A stretch of DNA of 64,000 nt from an uncultured Bacteroidales bacterium (GTDB lineage: Bacteria > Bacteroidota > Bacteroidia > Bacteroidales > FEN-979): the NCBI GenBank assembly GCA_903837605.1, contig CAILVF010000001.1, positions 1 through 64,000 on the forward strand, written 5' to 3'. The translations under genes and the position numbers were made by a program. Shown piece by piece: positions 43,727 to 53,689 of the stretch (the first letter of the stretch is position 1; each line of letters begins with the position of its first letter). The notes beneath the pieces were generated by a model, which saw only the letters and a program-made list of their open reading frames with translations, had not been told where the DNA came from and did no database searches.

Positions 43727-44791
43727 GTGTACCGACTTATACGCTTCTTTTTTATTTCCACTCTTATACTGGCGCTCAATTCAAATCTGCTTAATGCTCA
43801 AAGCGGCAGCTCGGGGACATACGAATTCCTCAACCTCACCAACTCGGCAAGGGTTGCATCCGTTGGAGGGAATTTCTTACCCGTAAGGGATAATGATGTC
43901 ACTGTAGCCCTTGCCAACCCGTCGGTTATAACTGCCGATATGAACAACAGCCTGGCGTTCAGTTTTGTGAATTTTATGGCAGCAAACTACGGCTATGTCA
44001 TGTTCGCGCATTCTTTTAGTAAAGCCGGAAATTTTGCCGGCGCATTACAGTTTATATCCTACGGCAGCTTTACCCAGGCCGATGCATCCGGAACAATAAC
44101 CGGAACGTTTTCGGCTTCAGAATATGCCCTGAATATCGGATGGGGCAGGCCCCTGAGCCCTCACTTCAACATTGGAGCAAATGCCAAGCTTATATATTCC
44201 GCTCTTGAAACTTACCGCTCGTTTGGAATTGCAGTGGATGTTGCAGGAACCTACACGGCAACAGATGATGTATTTAATGCTTCGCTTATTTTCAGGAATA
44301 TCGGTTACCAGATCGTTCCTTATACCGCAGGGAACCATGAGCCCTTGCCGTTTCAGATCCAAATAGGCCTCAGCGAGAAGTTAAAACATATCCCGCTTCG
44401 TTTTTATCAGATATTCTCAGACTTGCAGAAATGGGATCTTTCGTATACCGACCCGAACAACCCCTCTAACCAGGCCGACCCCATTACTGGTCAGACCCAG
44501 TCAAAATCGGGGATCAGCAAGTTTGCCGACAACCTTATGCGGCATATAGTCCTTGGTGGTGAAATTACCATTGCTAAAGTGTTTGCCATTCGCCTCGGTT
44601 ACAACTACCGCGACAGGCAGGAGATGAAACTTTACAGCAAAGCCGGGCTTGCAGGTTTTTCCCTTGGATTCGGGCTGCGGATAAAAATGTTCAATATCAG
44701 TTACACAAGGGCAAGTATGCAGGCCGGCGGACATAATCCCAACTATTTCACCGTTGCTGTTAATCTTTCGGAATTCACAAAGAAGAAATAA
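43727..44791 (+). CDS. porQ: Type IX secretion system protein PorQ
   Basis: This 354-residue outer-membrane beta-barrel protein of the PorV/PorQ type has a signal peptide (IRFFFISTLILALNSNLLNA). The typical start of the barrel is TYEFLNLTNSARVASVGGNFLP...DVTVALANPSVIT, and the C-terminus is YTRASMQAGGHNPNYFTVAVNL. A GTG start is used because no ATG precedes the signal peptide. In type IX secretion PorQ helps cargo release and attachment at the cell surface. It lies between nusB and recF. Confidence 0.85.
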   Translation: MYRLIRFFFISTLILALNSNLLNAQSGSSGTYEFLNLTNSARVASVGGNFLPVRDNDVTVALANPSVITADMNNSLAFSFVNFMAANYGYVMFAHSFSKAGNFAGALQFISYGSFTQADASGTITGTFSASEYALNIGWGRPLSPHFNIGANAKLIYSALETYRSFGIAVDVAGTYTATDDVFNASLIFRNIGYQIVPYTAGNHEPLPFQIQIGLSEKLKHIPLRFYQIFSDLQKWDLSYTDPNNPSNQADPITGQTQSKSGISKFADNLMRHIVLGGEITIAKVFAIRLGYNYRDRQEMKLYSKAGLAGFSLGFGLRIKMFNISYTRASMQAGGHNPNYFTVAVNLSEFTKKK

Positions 44792-44799
44792 GGACTTCG

Positions 44800-44807
44800 T
44801 ATATTTG
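44800..44807 (+). promoter_or_regulatory. -7 element for recF
   Basis: TATATTTG matches TAnnTTTG, 19 bases before the recF ATG and 9 bases after the porQ stop. Confidence 0.55.
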
Positions 44808-44826
44808 CGGTTCTTATTTTCGGGGA

Positions 44827-45921
44827 ATGTTTCTTCATAAGCTTTTACTTTCAAATTTTAAAAATTACGAACAATGCGACCTTGTCTTTTCCGACAAGAT
44901 TAATTGTTTTGCAGGTAATAACGGGGTGGGAAAGACCAACCTCCTTGATGCCATCCATTACCTTTCATTTTGCAAAAGCTATTTTAATCCTTCAGATTCC
45001 CAGAATATCCGTCACGGACAGGAATATTTCGTTATCAATGGCAGTTTCCAGCGGAATAGCGACAGCCCCGACCTGGTCCAGTGCATTCAAAAGAAAAATC
45101 AGCGGAAACGTTTCCTGCTGAATAAAAAGGAATACGATCGCCTGGCCGATCATATTGGGCATTTCCCCCTGGTCATGATTTCTCCTTACGACAGGGATCT
45201 TATCAACGAGGGGTCGGAAGTGAGGCGGAGGTATATTGACAGTGTGATTTCCCAGTTCGATAAGTTCTATCTCGACGACCTGATCCAGTACAACAAGGTA
45301 CTGATCCATCGAAATGCTTTACTGAAATCATTCGCGGAGAAAAATTTCTTTGATTCTTCCCAGCTTGAGATCTGGGACGGGCAGCTGATCAGGCTTGGCA
45401 TACTCCTGTATGAAAAGCGAAGCAGTTTCCTGGAAGCATTCATACCTATTTTTCAGCATTACTATACCTATATCAGCGGGGGAATTGAGAAGGTGGATGT
45501 GAAATACGATTCCCAGCTCTGCAATGCACCGATGGAAACCCTTTTCAGGGACAGCCTTTCCCGTGATCGGTCAGCCCAGTTCTCCACTGTGGGGATACAT
45601 AAGGATGACCTTGAGTTCAAACTGGATGGTTTCCAGGTTAAGAAATTCGGATCCCAGGGACAGCAGAAATCCTTTGTGGTCGCGATCAAACTTGCCCAGT
45701 TCGATTATACAAGGAATATCAAAGGCTACAAACCCATATTACTGCTTGATGATGTGTTCGACAAGCTGGATGATATGCGTGTACAACAGCTCATCAGCCT
45801 GGTAAGCAAGAATAATTTCGGGCAGGTTTTCATTACTGATACCAGCGGAGACCGCATACGAAAGATATTCGACAGCATGGAAATTGATCATAAGTTTTTC
45901 AGCCTTCCCATACAGGATTGA
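44827..45921 (+). CDS. recF: DNA replication and repair protein RecF
   Basis: The 364-residue SMC-like ATPase has Walker A FAGNNGVGKTNLLDAIHYL near residues 29-45, a signature motif FGSQGQQKS and Walker B PILLLDDVFDKLD. It loads RecA at single-strand gaps. The DUF721 gene follows after 3 bases, a pair often co-located in bacteria. Confidence 0.95.
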   Translation: MFLHKLLLSNFKNYEQCDLVFSDKINCFAGNNGVGKTNLLDAIHYLSFCKSYFNPSDSQNIRHGQEYFVINGSFQRNSDSPDLVQCIQKKNQRKRFLLNKKEYDRLADHIGHFPLVMISPYDRDLINEGSEVRRRYIDSVISQFDKFYLDDLIQYNKVLIHRNALLKSFAEKNFFDSSQLEIWDGQLIRLGILLYEKRSSFLEAFIPIFQHYYTYISGGIEKVDVKYDSQLCNAPMETLFRDSLSRDRSAQFSTVGIHKDDLEFKLDGFQVKKFGSQGQQKSFVVAIKLAQFDYTRNIKGYKPILLLDDVFDKLDDMRVQQLISLVSKNNFGQVFITDTSGDRIRKIFDSMEIDHKFFSLPIQD

Positions 45922-45924
45922 CAT

Positions 45925-46209
45925 ATGAAATCAAACGACCGCCCGCTCAGGGATGTAGTGCAGGAGTTCCTGAAAAAATACAGGCTAGAGGATCACCTCG
46001 AAGAGACGAGGCTTGTTGATCACTGGCCCGGGATCTGTGGTCCAATGATAGCATCACATACAAGTGTGAAGGTCAGGGATAAAACATTATTCGTGACCGT
46101 CGATTCGGCAGCTCTCCGCCAGGAACTCATGTATATGAAAGAAACCCTTATATCCAAACTGAACAAAGCTGCCGACAGTGAGCTGGTAAGGGATATTGTA
46201 TTCAGGTAA
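45925..46209 (+). CDS. DUF721 (DciA-like) protein
   Basis: The 94-residue DUF721 protein has WPGICGPMIASHTSVKVRDKTLFVTVDSAALRQELMYMKETLISKLNKA, the conserved KH-like core. Relatives (DciA) help load the replicative helicase. It is cotranscribed with recF. Confidence 0.88.
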   Translation: MKSNDRPLRDVVQEFLKKYRLEDHLEETRLVDHWPGICGPMIASHTSVKVRDKTLFVTVDSAALRQELMYMKETLISKLNKAADSELVRDIVFR

Positions 46210-46220
46210 GGAAGACGGGC

Positions 46221-46832
46221 TTACTTAATTTCGCACTTCAGAATTTTTTCACCTTCAATCCACCCTTCAAGGGTATCTCCGATTTTCACGGGGCCAACGC
46301 CGGCCGGTGTGCCTGTAAAAATAAGGTCTCCTGTCCTGAGTGTCATATACCTGGAGATATGGGAGATGATATCTTCAAAAGAATAAATCATAAGCCCTGA
46401 ATTCCCCTTTTGAACAGTTTGGCCGTTGAGGTCAAGGTGAAAACTGATATTTCTGAAATCACTGAAGTGGTTTGCCGGTATGAACCTGCTGATCGGGGCC
46501 GATTGGTCAAAGCCCTTGGCAACGGCCCAGGGCAAAGACTTTTTTTTCGCATTTTCCTGGAGGTCCCTTGCTGTCATATCCAGGCCAAGTCCTATCTCGT
46601 CGAAATATGATAAAGCAAATTCTTTCCCGATATGCCGTCCGACTTTATTGATTTTAAGAACAAGTTCGAGTTCATAGTGAATATCGTCAGAAAATGCAGG
46701 GTAGTAGAATGGGCGGTTCCTTATAAGCATGGCCGTATCGGGCTTCAGGAAAAACACAGGTTCGCCCGGGATGGCGTTGTTGAGTTCCTTTATATGGTCA
46801 ACGTAATTGCGTCCAATGCAAATGATCTTCAT
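46221..46832 (-). CDS. Fumarylacetoacetate hydrolase-family protein
   Basis: The 203-residue FAH fold enzyme has metal-binding acidic residues in HYELELVLKI and GLDMTARDLQ, and the C-terminal FTGTPAGVGPVKIGD. It matches the small FAH-domain enzymes (acylpyruvase / oxaloacetate decarboxylase type), and the substrate cannot be decided from sequence. It is the third gene of the E2-exonuclease-FAH operon. Confidence 0.9.
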   Translation of the reverse strand: MKIICIGRNYVDHIKELNNAIPGEPVFFLKPDTAMLIRNRPFYYPAFSDDIHYELELVLKINKVGRHIGKEFALSYFDEIGLGLDMTARDLQENAKKKSLPWAVAKGFDQSAPISRFIPANHFSDFRNISFHLDLNGQTVQKGNSGLMIYSFEDIISHISRYMTLRTGDLIFTGTPAGVGPVKIGDTLEGWIEGEKILKCEIK

Positions 46833-46839
46833 ATATTCT

Positions 46840-47670
46840 TCAGAATAATTCCGTTTTCACCGATTCTTTATTAAAGCCCCGAAGTTTTATAGCCGTTACA
46901 ACCTTTTTTGTTGACAAGGGGAATTCGCTTTTCATGATCCAGTCGTAATAGGAGGGTTCGGTTCTGAACACATCGCTGACGGCCTTGCCTTTGTGTTTTC
47001 CGAAATTGAAAACTTCAACATCCTTTTCATTATAGATCACATGGCCGATCAGGTCGGCCGAACGGTTACTGAAGCTGAAATCGCTTAAGGCCTTAATATC
47101 ATTGATCACAGGTTTAAGTATATTGCCTTTTTTATCCTTGAATTCCGTGTCGCTGTACCGGTCGAGCTGTGCCTTAAGAATCTCAAAAGTGGCAATGGTG
47201 TCGGCCTCTGCAGAATGAGCGTTCTCCAGTTCCTTGCTGCAATAAAATTTATATGCAGCTGAAAGGTTCCTGGGTTCCATCTTATGAAAAATGTTCTGTA
47301 TGTCGACAAACCTGCGTCCTTTCAGTTCCAGGTCTATACCTGCCCTGAGGAATTCCTCCACGATCAGGGGGATATCAAAGTGATTCGAGTTGTAGCCTGC
47401 AATGTCGCAACCTTCAATGAATGCCGCCAGTTCCGGGGCAACCTGGGCAAACCCCGGGCAATCTTTAACGTCTTCATCCCGTATCCCGTGGATTGCCGTA
47501 GTCTCCGGAGGAATGGGAATCCCCGGGTTGATCCTGAGCGTTTTGATTTTCCTGGATCCATCGGGGTTGATCCTGAGCAGGCATAATTCAACAATACGGT
47601 CGGTGGCCACTTTAATTCCGGTGGTTTCCAGGTCCATAAATACAAGAGGGCGGTTCAGGTTGAGTTCCAT
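46840..47670 (-). CDS. DEDDh 3'-5' exonuclease (DnaQ-like)
   Basis: The 276-residue product has an exonuclease domain at 1-175 with ExoI FMDLETTG (Asp, Glu), ExoII GYNSNHFDIPL (Asp) and ExoIII HSAEADT (His, Asp). A C-terminal part of about 90 residues (VFNFGKHKGKAVSDVF...YYDWIMKSEFP) follows, a small domain often attached to Bacteroidota exonucleases. It resembles the proofreading epsilon subunit but may be a stand-alone repair or RNA nuclease. It is encoded 2 bases downstream of the E2 gene. Confidence 0.9.
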   Translation of the reverse strand: MELNLNRPLVFMDLETTGIKVATDRIVELCLLRINPDGSRKIKTLRINPGIPIPPETTAIHGIRDEDVKDCPGFAQVAPELAAFIEGCDIAGYNSNHFDIPLIVEEFLRAGIDLELKGRRFVDIQNIFHKMEPRNLSAAYKFYCSKELENAHSAEADTIATFEILKAQLDRYSDTEFKDKKGNILKPVINDIKALSDFSFSNRSADLIGHVIYNEKDVEVFNFGKHKGKAVSDVFRTEPSYYDWIMKSEFPLSTKKVVTAIKLRGFNKESVKTELF

Positions 47671-47672
47671 AA

Positions 47673-48986
47673 TCAGATGGTCTGGGTGTTATCAAATTGT
47701 TCAAGATACTGTGAAAGCCTGTTGAGAAACTGGCCCCCGAGGGCGCCATCAATAACCCTGTGGTCAAAGGTGATGGAACAGATCATGACCGGCCTGATGG
47801 CGATCACGTCTCCCTGCTCCGTCTCCAGTACGACCGGGCGTTTCTTTATAGCCCCGACTGCAACGATAGCCGATTGGGGCTGGTTAATGATTGGAGTTCC
47901 CATTATGGTACCGAAGGAACCCAGGTTAGTCAGGGAAACCGTTCCGCCCGAAATCTCGTCGGGCACAAGTTTATTGCTCCTGGCCCGGTTTGCAAGGTCG
48001 TTAACGGCTCTGGTAATGCCCAGGAGGTTCATACTGCCTGCATCCCTCACAACCGGAACAATAAGGTTGTTGCTTGGAAGGGCAACGGCAACCCCGACAT
48101 TAACCTTTGAATGTACAATAATTTTGGTTCCGTCAACTGAAACATTGACCATGGGGAAATCCCTAACGGCTTTTGCTATTGCTTCAACAAAAATCGGTGT
48201 GAATGTCAGTTTTTCCCCGTATTTCTTCTGGAACCCGTCTTTGTTTTTTTCTCTCCAGCCAACAATGTTTTGCATGTCGACTTCGATAAAGGAAGTGACA
48301 TGGGGTGAAGTCTGAACCGATTTAACCATATGGTTTGCAATCAGCTGCCTTACCCTGTCCATTTCAACTATGCGGTCTTCACCTTTAGTAAAAACAGGGG
48401 CAGCCGGCTGAAGTTTTGCCGGGCCAGGCATGGCTTTTTCGGCAGGTACAACACCACTTCCTCTTTTTGAAAGGTATTCGAGAATATCCTGCTTTGTAAG
48501 CCGGTCTTCTTTCCCGGTTCCCGGGATATTGTCAAGCTCTTTAAAAGTCAGGCCTTCCTGCTGTGCGATGCTTCTTACCAGCGGGCTGTAATATCTTGAC
48601 CCTGAGCTGCCTTCATCTGCAGCTGCCCTGACTGCTTCCCCTTCATCAATTACGACGTTCCCGGGCTTAGCTTTGGATTCCGTTTTTCCTGCAGCAGCGA
48701 TGGGTTCAGGAACGGCTTTGACAGGATGTTCATCTATGGCGCCGCCGGCTGCATCAATGATTGCAAATGCCTTGCCAACGGCAACGATATCTCCCGGCTG
48801 AAATAATTTCTTCGATAATGTTCCGCTTGCCGTCGATACGATCTCGGAATCAACTTTATCGGTAGCAATTTCAACAAGAGCCTCTTCGGCTTCAACCTTT
48901 TCGCCTTCGTTCTTAAGCCATTTTGTGATAGTGACTTCAATAACGCTTTCCCCTAGTCTCGGGATAACAATCTCTAATGACGCCAT
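47673..48986 (-). CDS. 2-oxo acid dehydrogenase E2 (dihydrolipoamide acyltransferase)
   Basis: The 437-residue E2 has a lipoyl domain (residues 1-75, lipoyl-Lys in EIATDKVDSEI), an E3-binding domain (YYSPLVRSIAQQEGL...GTGKEDRLTKQDIL) and a catalytic domain ending in SITFDHRVIDGALGGQF with the active-site HxxxDG. The branched-chain or 2-oxoglutarate type cannot be decided. No E1 or E3 is encoded nearby. Confidence 0.93.
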   Translation of the reverse strand: MASLEIVIPRLGESVIEVTITKWLKNEGEKVEAEEALVEIATDKVDSEIVSTASGTLSKKLFQPGDIVAVGKAFAIIDAAGGAIDEHPVKAVPEPIAAAGKTESKAKPGNVVIDEGEAVRAAADEGSSGSRYYSPLVRSIAQQEGLTFKELDNIPGTGKEDRLTKQDILEYLSKRGSGVVPAEKAMPGPAKLQPAAPVFTKGEDRIVEMDRVRQLIANHMVKSVQTSPHVTSFIEVDMQNIVGWREKNKDGFQKKYGEKLTFTPIFVEAIAKAVRDFPMVNVSVDGTKIIVHSKVNVGVAVALPSNNLIVPVVRDAGSMNLLGITRAVNDLANRARSNKLVPDEISGGTVSLTNLGSFGTIMGTPIINQPQSAIVAVGAIKKRPVVLETEQGDVIAIRPVMICSITFDHRVIDGALGGQFLNRLSQYLEQFDNTQTI

Positions 48987-49006
48987 GTTAATAAAATATT
49001 ATGGTG

Positions 49007-49014
49007 CAAAGATA
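49007..49014 (-). promoter_or_regulatory. -7 element for the E2 gene
   Basis: The minus strand reads TATCTTTG (TAnnTTTG), 20 bases before the E2 start codon. Confidence 0.5.
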
Positions 49015-49052
49015 CGAATTTCTCTTATTTAAAATCATTCAAAATAATAGAA

Positions 49053-51020
49053 TCATGTTCTTCCCAGGTTTCTGAACCCTTTGAACAGAATATTGATGTC
49101 GTTGGTAAGATGGTAGTCCCGGGCATAGAGGATATTAAGCCTGTTTTTATCTTCTTCACTGATCTCTTTTGATTTCAGGGCGTCCATAGGATTCAGCACT
49201 CCTTTTTTGATCATCGGAACATGCTGAACATTACTGCCGCTTACAGGGGTATAACCCACCCATGACTTCCTTGCAAAAAGCACCAGGACAAGATTCCTCG
49301 CAAGGCCGATAGGATTCCTGACCAGGAAAATAAACAAAGGGTACATTGTCAGTATAATAATCCCGGCAGTTAGGTCAAATACCCTTTTGCTCCTGAGGTT
49401 TGATTTCTTAGTGATTGCATTGATGTCAACCACATAAAGGTCGCCGGAGGTATTGATTGAGTTACTGCCAATGATGGAGAGACTCTCAGGCGGAGCGATT
49501 TTATAATCAACCTGGGCGTCCTTTAATTCCGACATTTTGTCGATGATGACCTGGGCCGGGATATCCTTGGCGCAGAAGATCACTTCATCGATCTTGTGAA
49601 TGATGATTATATCCTTGATCTGTTCAAGATCTCCGATAAAGCCGTTCAGGTTGCCTTTATTCGGACGAAAACTAACAAGGCCGACAAATGCCGGGTTCAT
49701 CCCGGTTTTCTGCAGAAGGTCGGCAACACGTTCCGATTCCTCCTTTTCTCCGATGATGACGAATTTTTTATTCTTTATGGTATTCAGCTGAAATCCGGAA
49801 ATTTTTGAAAAATGCAGAAGTGCCCTGATGGCCAGCATAATCAAAAGGCCCCAGCTGGCCCCGAACAGGATCAATGCCCTGGAAAAGCGATAATTCTCGC
49901 TCAGCAGGCTGTATAGCAGCAGGATCAGCAGGGTGCCGGCAAGCATTCCCTGGAAGACTTTTCTTAACATGATCGGCCGGTCATAGCCTCCGCTGATATA
50001 CACGCTGATCAGCCATATGAGGATGTAAATGGGAACGGCAACCAGCATGAATTCAGGAGGATAATGTCCGCCGTAAGGAAAAATAAAATTCTTTTCCCAG
50101 TAAAATGTCATAAAAATCATACCGGCATATATCATCAGCCCGTCAAGAAGCGGAAGAAATATGCGGACAGCAAACCTGGTAAGGACAGAAAAAAAGGCAC
50201 GCAGGTAAATTGCCGAATGGATCATTATCGAGAAGGACCTTGCATTTTCTTTTGAGAAATGTTTCCTGGCGAAGATGATCATGGCATTATAAAACATAAA
50301 CACATAGTTTATGCTGCTTTTTTTCGTGCTTTCCCCTTTATAATGGATGATCCTCGTTCCGGGATAATAATAATTCTTATAGCCGGCCTGGGTTATCCTG
50401 TAGCTCAGGTCAATATCTTCGCCATACATGAAAAATGACTCGTCGAGAAGGCCTATTTCATCAAGGACACGTTTCCTGAGGAGCATGAATGCGCCTGCAA
50501 GCACATCGATCTCGTGAACTTTATCTTTGTCAAGGTAGCCGAGATGATACTGGCTGAAAATCCTTGACCTGGGAAAAAGCGAAGAGAGACCGAAGATTTT
50601 ATAGAATGATACGACAGGAGTAGGCAGGGCCCGTTTCGATTCGGGCAGGAATTTCCCTTTGCCATCAATCATTTTTACCCCCAGGCCGCCTGCATCAGGG
50701 TGTTCATCCATAAATGTCACGACTTTCCTTAGCGTATCGTCTTCTACGAGCGTGTCGGGGTTCAGCAGCAGGATGTATTCCCCGTTTGCAATTCTCATGG
50801 CCTGGTTGTTTGCACTTGAAAAACCCAGGTTATCCTTGTTTTCGATGAGGATGACTTCCGGGAATTTTTCCCTGACCATTTTTACCGAACCGTCAACGGA
50901 GCTGTTGTCCACGACAAATACCTCTGCATCCAGGCTTTTACAGGCATTCTGCACAGAATGAAGGCATTGCTCGAGGAAGTACCTTACATTGTAATTGACG
51001 ATGATAATGGATAATTTCAT
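49053..51020 (-). CDS. Glycosyltransferase family 2 fused to a degenerate polyprenyl sugar-transferase region
   Basis: Residues 1-240 of 655 form a GT-A glycosyltransferase: LSIIIVNYNVRYFLEQCL, VVDNSSVDGS, LLLNPDTLVED, and EDIDLSYRITQAGY. Several membrane helices follow (about 270-400). A Rossmann-like segment comes next (KKFVIIGEKEESERVADLLQKTG, 425-560), then KRVFDLTAGIIILTMYPLFIF, which looks like the start of a WbaP-type bacterial sugar transferase. The usual catalytic Pro/Arg-rich and DE-containing middle of that transferase is missing or unrecognisable. A role in surface polysaccharide synthesis is inferred. Confidence 0.85.
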   Translation of the reverse strand: MKLSIIIVNYNVRYFLEQCLHSVQNACKSLDAEVFVVDNSSVDGSVKMVREKFPEVILIENKDNLGFSSANNQAMRIANGEYILLLNPDTLVEDDTLRKVVTFMDEHPDAGGLGVKMIDGKGKFLPESKRALPTPVVSFYKIFGLSSLFPRSRIFSQYHLGYLDKDKVHEIDVLAGAFMLLRKRVLDEIGLLDESFFMYGEDIDLSYRITQAGYKNYYYPGTRIIHYKGESTKKSSINYVFMFYNAMIIFARKHFSKENARSFSIMIHSAIYLRAFFSVLTRFAVRIFLPLLDGLMIYAGMIFMTFYWEKNFIFPYGGHYPPEFMLVAVPIYILIWLISVYISGGYDRPIMLRKVFQGMLAGTLLILLLYSLLSENYRFSRALILFGASWGLLIMLAIRALLHFSKISGFQLNTIKNKKFVIIGEKEESERVADLLQKTGMNPAFVGLVSFRPNKGNLNGFIGDLEQIKDIIIIHKIDEVIFCAKDIPAQVIIDKMSELKDAQVDYKIAPPESLSIIGSNSINTSGDLYVVDINAITKKSNLRSKRVFDLTAGIIILTMYPLFIFLVRNPIGLARNLVLVLFARKSWVGYTPVSGSNVQHVPMIKKGVLNPMDALKSKEISEEDKNRLNILYARDYHLTNDINILFKGFRNLGRT

Positions 51021-51052
51021 GTGTGCAACAAGCCTGTAAATTTAATGCTTAT

Positions 51053-51637
51053 TCAGATAGCTCCTGCATCTATCATCTGTACCACCCTTTCAATCGGCTC
51101 ATCTTCTTCTTTAGGGTTGTATAACGATTTCAGGTCATAACCAAAGATCCGGGCCAGGGTTTGCCAAACGAAGGCATTAAATCCCCCCTTGAGTTCTTTC
51201 ACTATGGCAAAAGTTGAGGAACCAGTCTCCCTGTATATCAGCTTGATAAGTATCTTTCCCTGGGAGTAAGTCATGTCGCGCACCTGGTCTCCAAACTGGT
51301 CATTAAGTTCCTTTTCTGACTTCCGGAGGAATGCCTTTCTCTGCTTGTCATTTTTTATAGTATCGAGAACTGCCTTTATCTGCTTTAATTTATACCCGGC
51401 AAGTTTTGCATAAGGATATACAATTTTGATATTGTAAACCAGACGGTCATACCTGACGGCCTCCCTTTTATTTTCAAACTTGCCCGGGGGAAATATGGTA
51501 ACCCCGTTCAGATCGACCGATGGCAGGGTATCCCCCCTGACGATTTTCACAGGGAGTGTAATCTTCGTCGTATCCTGCGAAAAAAGAGGCAGGTGGAAAA
51601 TACATAAAAGTGTGATATAAAGTAGTGGTATTCTCAT
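51053..51637 (-). CDS. DUF4294 secreted protein
   Basis: The 194-residue product has a signal peptide (RIPLLYITLLCIFHLPLFS) and the DUF4294 signatures LPSVDLNGVTIFPP, YDRLVYNIKIVYPYAKLAGYKL and LIKLIYRETGSSTFAIVKELKGGFNAFVWQTLARIFG. The function is unknown. It lies between clpX and the glycosyltransferase. Confidence 0.85.
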   Translation of the reverse strand: MRIPLLYITLLCIFHLPLFSQDTTKITLPVKIVRGDTLPSVDLNGVTIFPPGKFENKREAVRYDRLVYNIKIVYPYAKLAGYKLKQIKAVLDTIKNDKQRKAFLRKSEKELNDQFGDQVRDMTYSQGKILIKLIYRETGSSTFAIVKELKGGFNAFVWQTLARIFGYDLKSLYNPKEEDEPIERVVQMIDAGAI

Positions 51638-51691
51638 CGGAATTAACTGTGCCTGCGCTCTAAAATAAACGATGAGGGGTGGAGTTTAGTA

Positions 51692-52927
51692 TCAGGCAAC
51701 TCTAAGCCTGGATAAACTGGTCTTATTGAATTTTTCTTCAACAAAGGCAATGTTAACCTTTAAACTTTTTATGTTGGATTTTGAAGGAAGTTCAAACATG
51801 GCATCATTCATGATACCTTCAAGAATAGCCCTGAGCCCCCTGGCCCCAAGCTTGAATTCGACCGATTTCTCAACAATGAAATCCAGGGCGTCATCATCAA
51901 AACTCAGTTTGATATTATCGATCTCGAAAAGTTTGGTATACTGTTTTACCAGTGAATTTTTCGGCTCCAGCAATATACGCTTCAAGGTTGCCCGGTCCAG
52001 CGCATGCATAAAAGTTACTATCGGCATCCGGCCTACAAGTTCAGGAATAAGTCCGTATGCCTTGAGGTCGACCGGCGAAATATATTGCAGGATATTGTCT
52101 TTGTCTACTTCCTCCCTTTTCCTGTCGACTTTATACCCTATGCGGTTTGTTTGCAGGCGGCTGGCAATTTTTTTATCTATACCGTCAAAGGCACCTCCGG
52201 TAATGAAAAGTATATTCTGGGTATTGATCTGGATCATTCTCTGTTCAGGGTGTTTCCTCCCGCCCTGGGGAGGCACATTCACAATAGCTCCTTCCAGCAT
52301 TTTCAAAAGGGCCTGCTGGACTCCTTCGCCTGAAACATCCCTTGTGATTGAAGGGTTATCGCTTTTCCTTGCGATTTTATCTATCTCATCAATAAACACA
52401 ATCCCTCTTTCAGCAGCTTCGAGGTTATAGTCGGCAACCTGAAGCAACCTGGCTAAAATGCTTTCAACATCTTCCCCTACATATCCTGCTTCGGTGAGTG
52501 CAGTGGCATCTGCAATACAGAAAGGCACATTCAGCATTTTTGCAATGCTTCTTGCAAGCAGTGTCTTGCCTGTGCCTGTTTCACCAACAATGATAATATT
52601 AGATTTTTCAAGCTCAATATCATCCTCCCTGGCTTCTTTTGCATGCCGGATGCGCTTATAGTGATTATAAACGGCTACGGAAATAACACGTTTGGCTTCT
52701 TCCTGACCGATCACATACTGGTCCAGGTATTTCTTGATCTCATGAGGCTTCAGCAGGGCCGGCTCCTGGAAACTTTTAGGTTTTTTCGAGGCAAGCTCTT
52801 CTTCCAGGATTGTCTGGGCCTGCTGAACACAGTTGTCGCAGATGTGACCGTTCAGGCCTGCAATCAGCACCCTGGCTTCACGTTTTTCCCTGCCGCAGAA
52901 AGAACAGCGTTCTTCAGTTTTTGCCAT
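51692..52927 (-). CDS. clpX: ATP-dependent Clp protease ATPase subunit ClpX
   Basis: The 411-residue product has an N-terminal C4 zinc finger ([11 protein letters not shown]...CDNC), Walker [16 protein letters not shown], Walker [13 protein letters not shown] and the [10 protein letters not shown] sensor region. It unfolds substrates into ClpP. Its start overlaps the clpP stop by one base. Confidence 0.96.
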   Translation of the reverse strand: MAKTEERCSFCGREKREARVLIAGLNGHICDNCVQQAQTILEEELASKKPKSFQEPALLKPHEIKKYLDQYVIGQEEAKRVISVAVYNHYKRIRHAKEAREDDIELEKSNIIIVGETGTGKTLLARSIAKMLNVPFCIADATALTEAGYVGEDVESILARLLQVADYNLEAAERGIVFIDEIDKIARKSDNPSITRDVSGEGVQQALLKMLEGAIVNVPPQGGRKHPEQRMIQINTQNILFITGGAFDGIDKKIASRLQTNRIGYKVDRKREEVDKDNILQYISPVDLKAYGLIPELVGRMPIVTFMHALDRATLKRILLEPKNSLVKQYTKLFEIDNIKLSFDDDALDFIVEKSVEFKLGARGLRAILEGIMNDAMFELPSKSNIKSLKVNIAFVEEKFNKTSLSRLRVA

Positions 52928-53604
52928 TATTGCGTCTCTTTTTTAGACTTCAGGAGAACTTCGTCAATCATTCCGTATTCCCTGGCTTCTTCAGCTGTCA
53001 TCCAGTAATCCCTGTCGGCATCCTTTAATATTCTCTTGTAAGGCTGACCTGAATGCATGGAAATTATTTCATAAAGTTCTTTTTTCAGCTTCTGGATTTC
53101 ACGGGTTGTGATCTCAATGTCGGAAGCCTGTCCTTCGGCACTCCCCATAGGCTGATGGATCAATATCCTCGAATGCCTCAGGGCGGTGCGTTTGCCTTTT
53201 TCCCCTGCGCAAAGCAAGATAGCCCCCATCGATGCCGCCATCCCGGTACAGATTGTGGCAACGTGGGGATTAATATATTGCATTGTGTCATAAATACCCA
53301 GGCCTGCATAAACAGACCCTCCGGGAGTGTTAAGATATATCTGGATATCTTTATGGGAGTCAACCGACTCAAGGAACAACAACTGTGCCTGGATGATGTT
53401 GGCAACATAGTCATCGATGGGAACCCCGAGGAAAATAATCCTGTCCATCATCAGGCGGCTGAAAACATCCATGGTTGCAATATTGAGCTGCCTTTCTTCT
53501 ATGATGGTAGGGGAGATGTAGTTGGCTGAAATACTTTTGTATTTTTCAAGGCTCAGTCCGCTGATGCCCCTGTGCCGTATCGCGTATTTTGAAAATTCGT
53601 CCAT
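52927..53604 (-). CDS. clpP: ATP-dependent Clp protease proteolytic subunit ClpP
   Basis: The 225-residue serine protease has the catalytic Ser in [15 protein letters not shown], His in RILIHQPMG and Asp in DADRDYWM. An N-terminal extension of about 25 residues ([16 protein letters not shown]) may be a propeptide. It lies between tig and clpX, the usual order. Confidence 0.96.
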   Translation of the reverse strand: MDEFSKYAIRHRGISGLSLEKYKSISANYISPTIIEERQLNIATMDVFSRLMMDRIIFLGVPIDDYVANIIQAQLLFLESVDSHKDIQIYLNTPGGSVYAGLGIYDTMQYINPHVATICTGMAASMGAILLCAGEKGKRTALRHSRILIHQPMGSAEGQASDIEITTREIQKLKKELYEIISMHSGQPYKRILKDADRDYWMTAEEAREYGMIDEVLLKSKKETQ

Positions 53605-53640
53605 ACTATTGTTTGTTGACTGTTTTATTAAATGTCTTAT

Positions 53641-53687
53641 AACTCATGCCTCATGGCTCATGGCTCGTGGCTCATGGCTCGCGGCTT
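53641..53687. repeat. Word array (ATGAGCC units) after tig
   Basis: In transcription direction CATGAGCC, CACGAGCC and CATGAGGC repeats run from six bases after the tig stop to the clpP leader. It is the same unit as in the array at 422-449. The adjacent tig tail is itself a CATGAT/CATGTT-rich tandem repeat. Confidence 0.75.
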
Positions 53688-53689
53688 TG

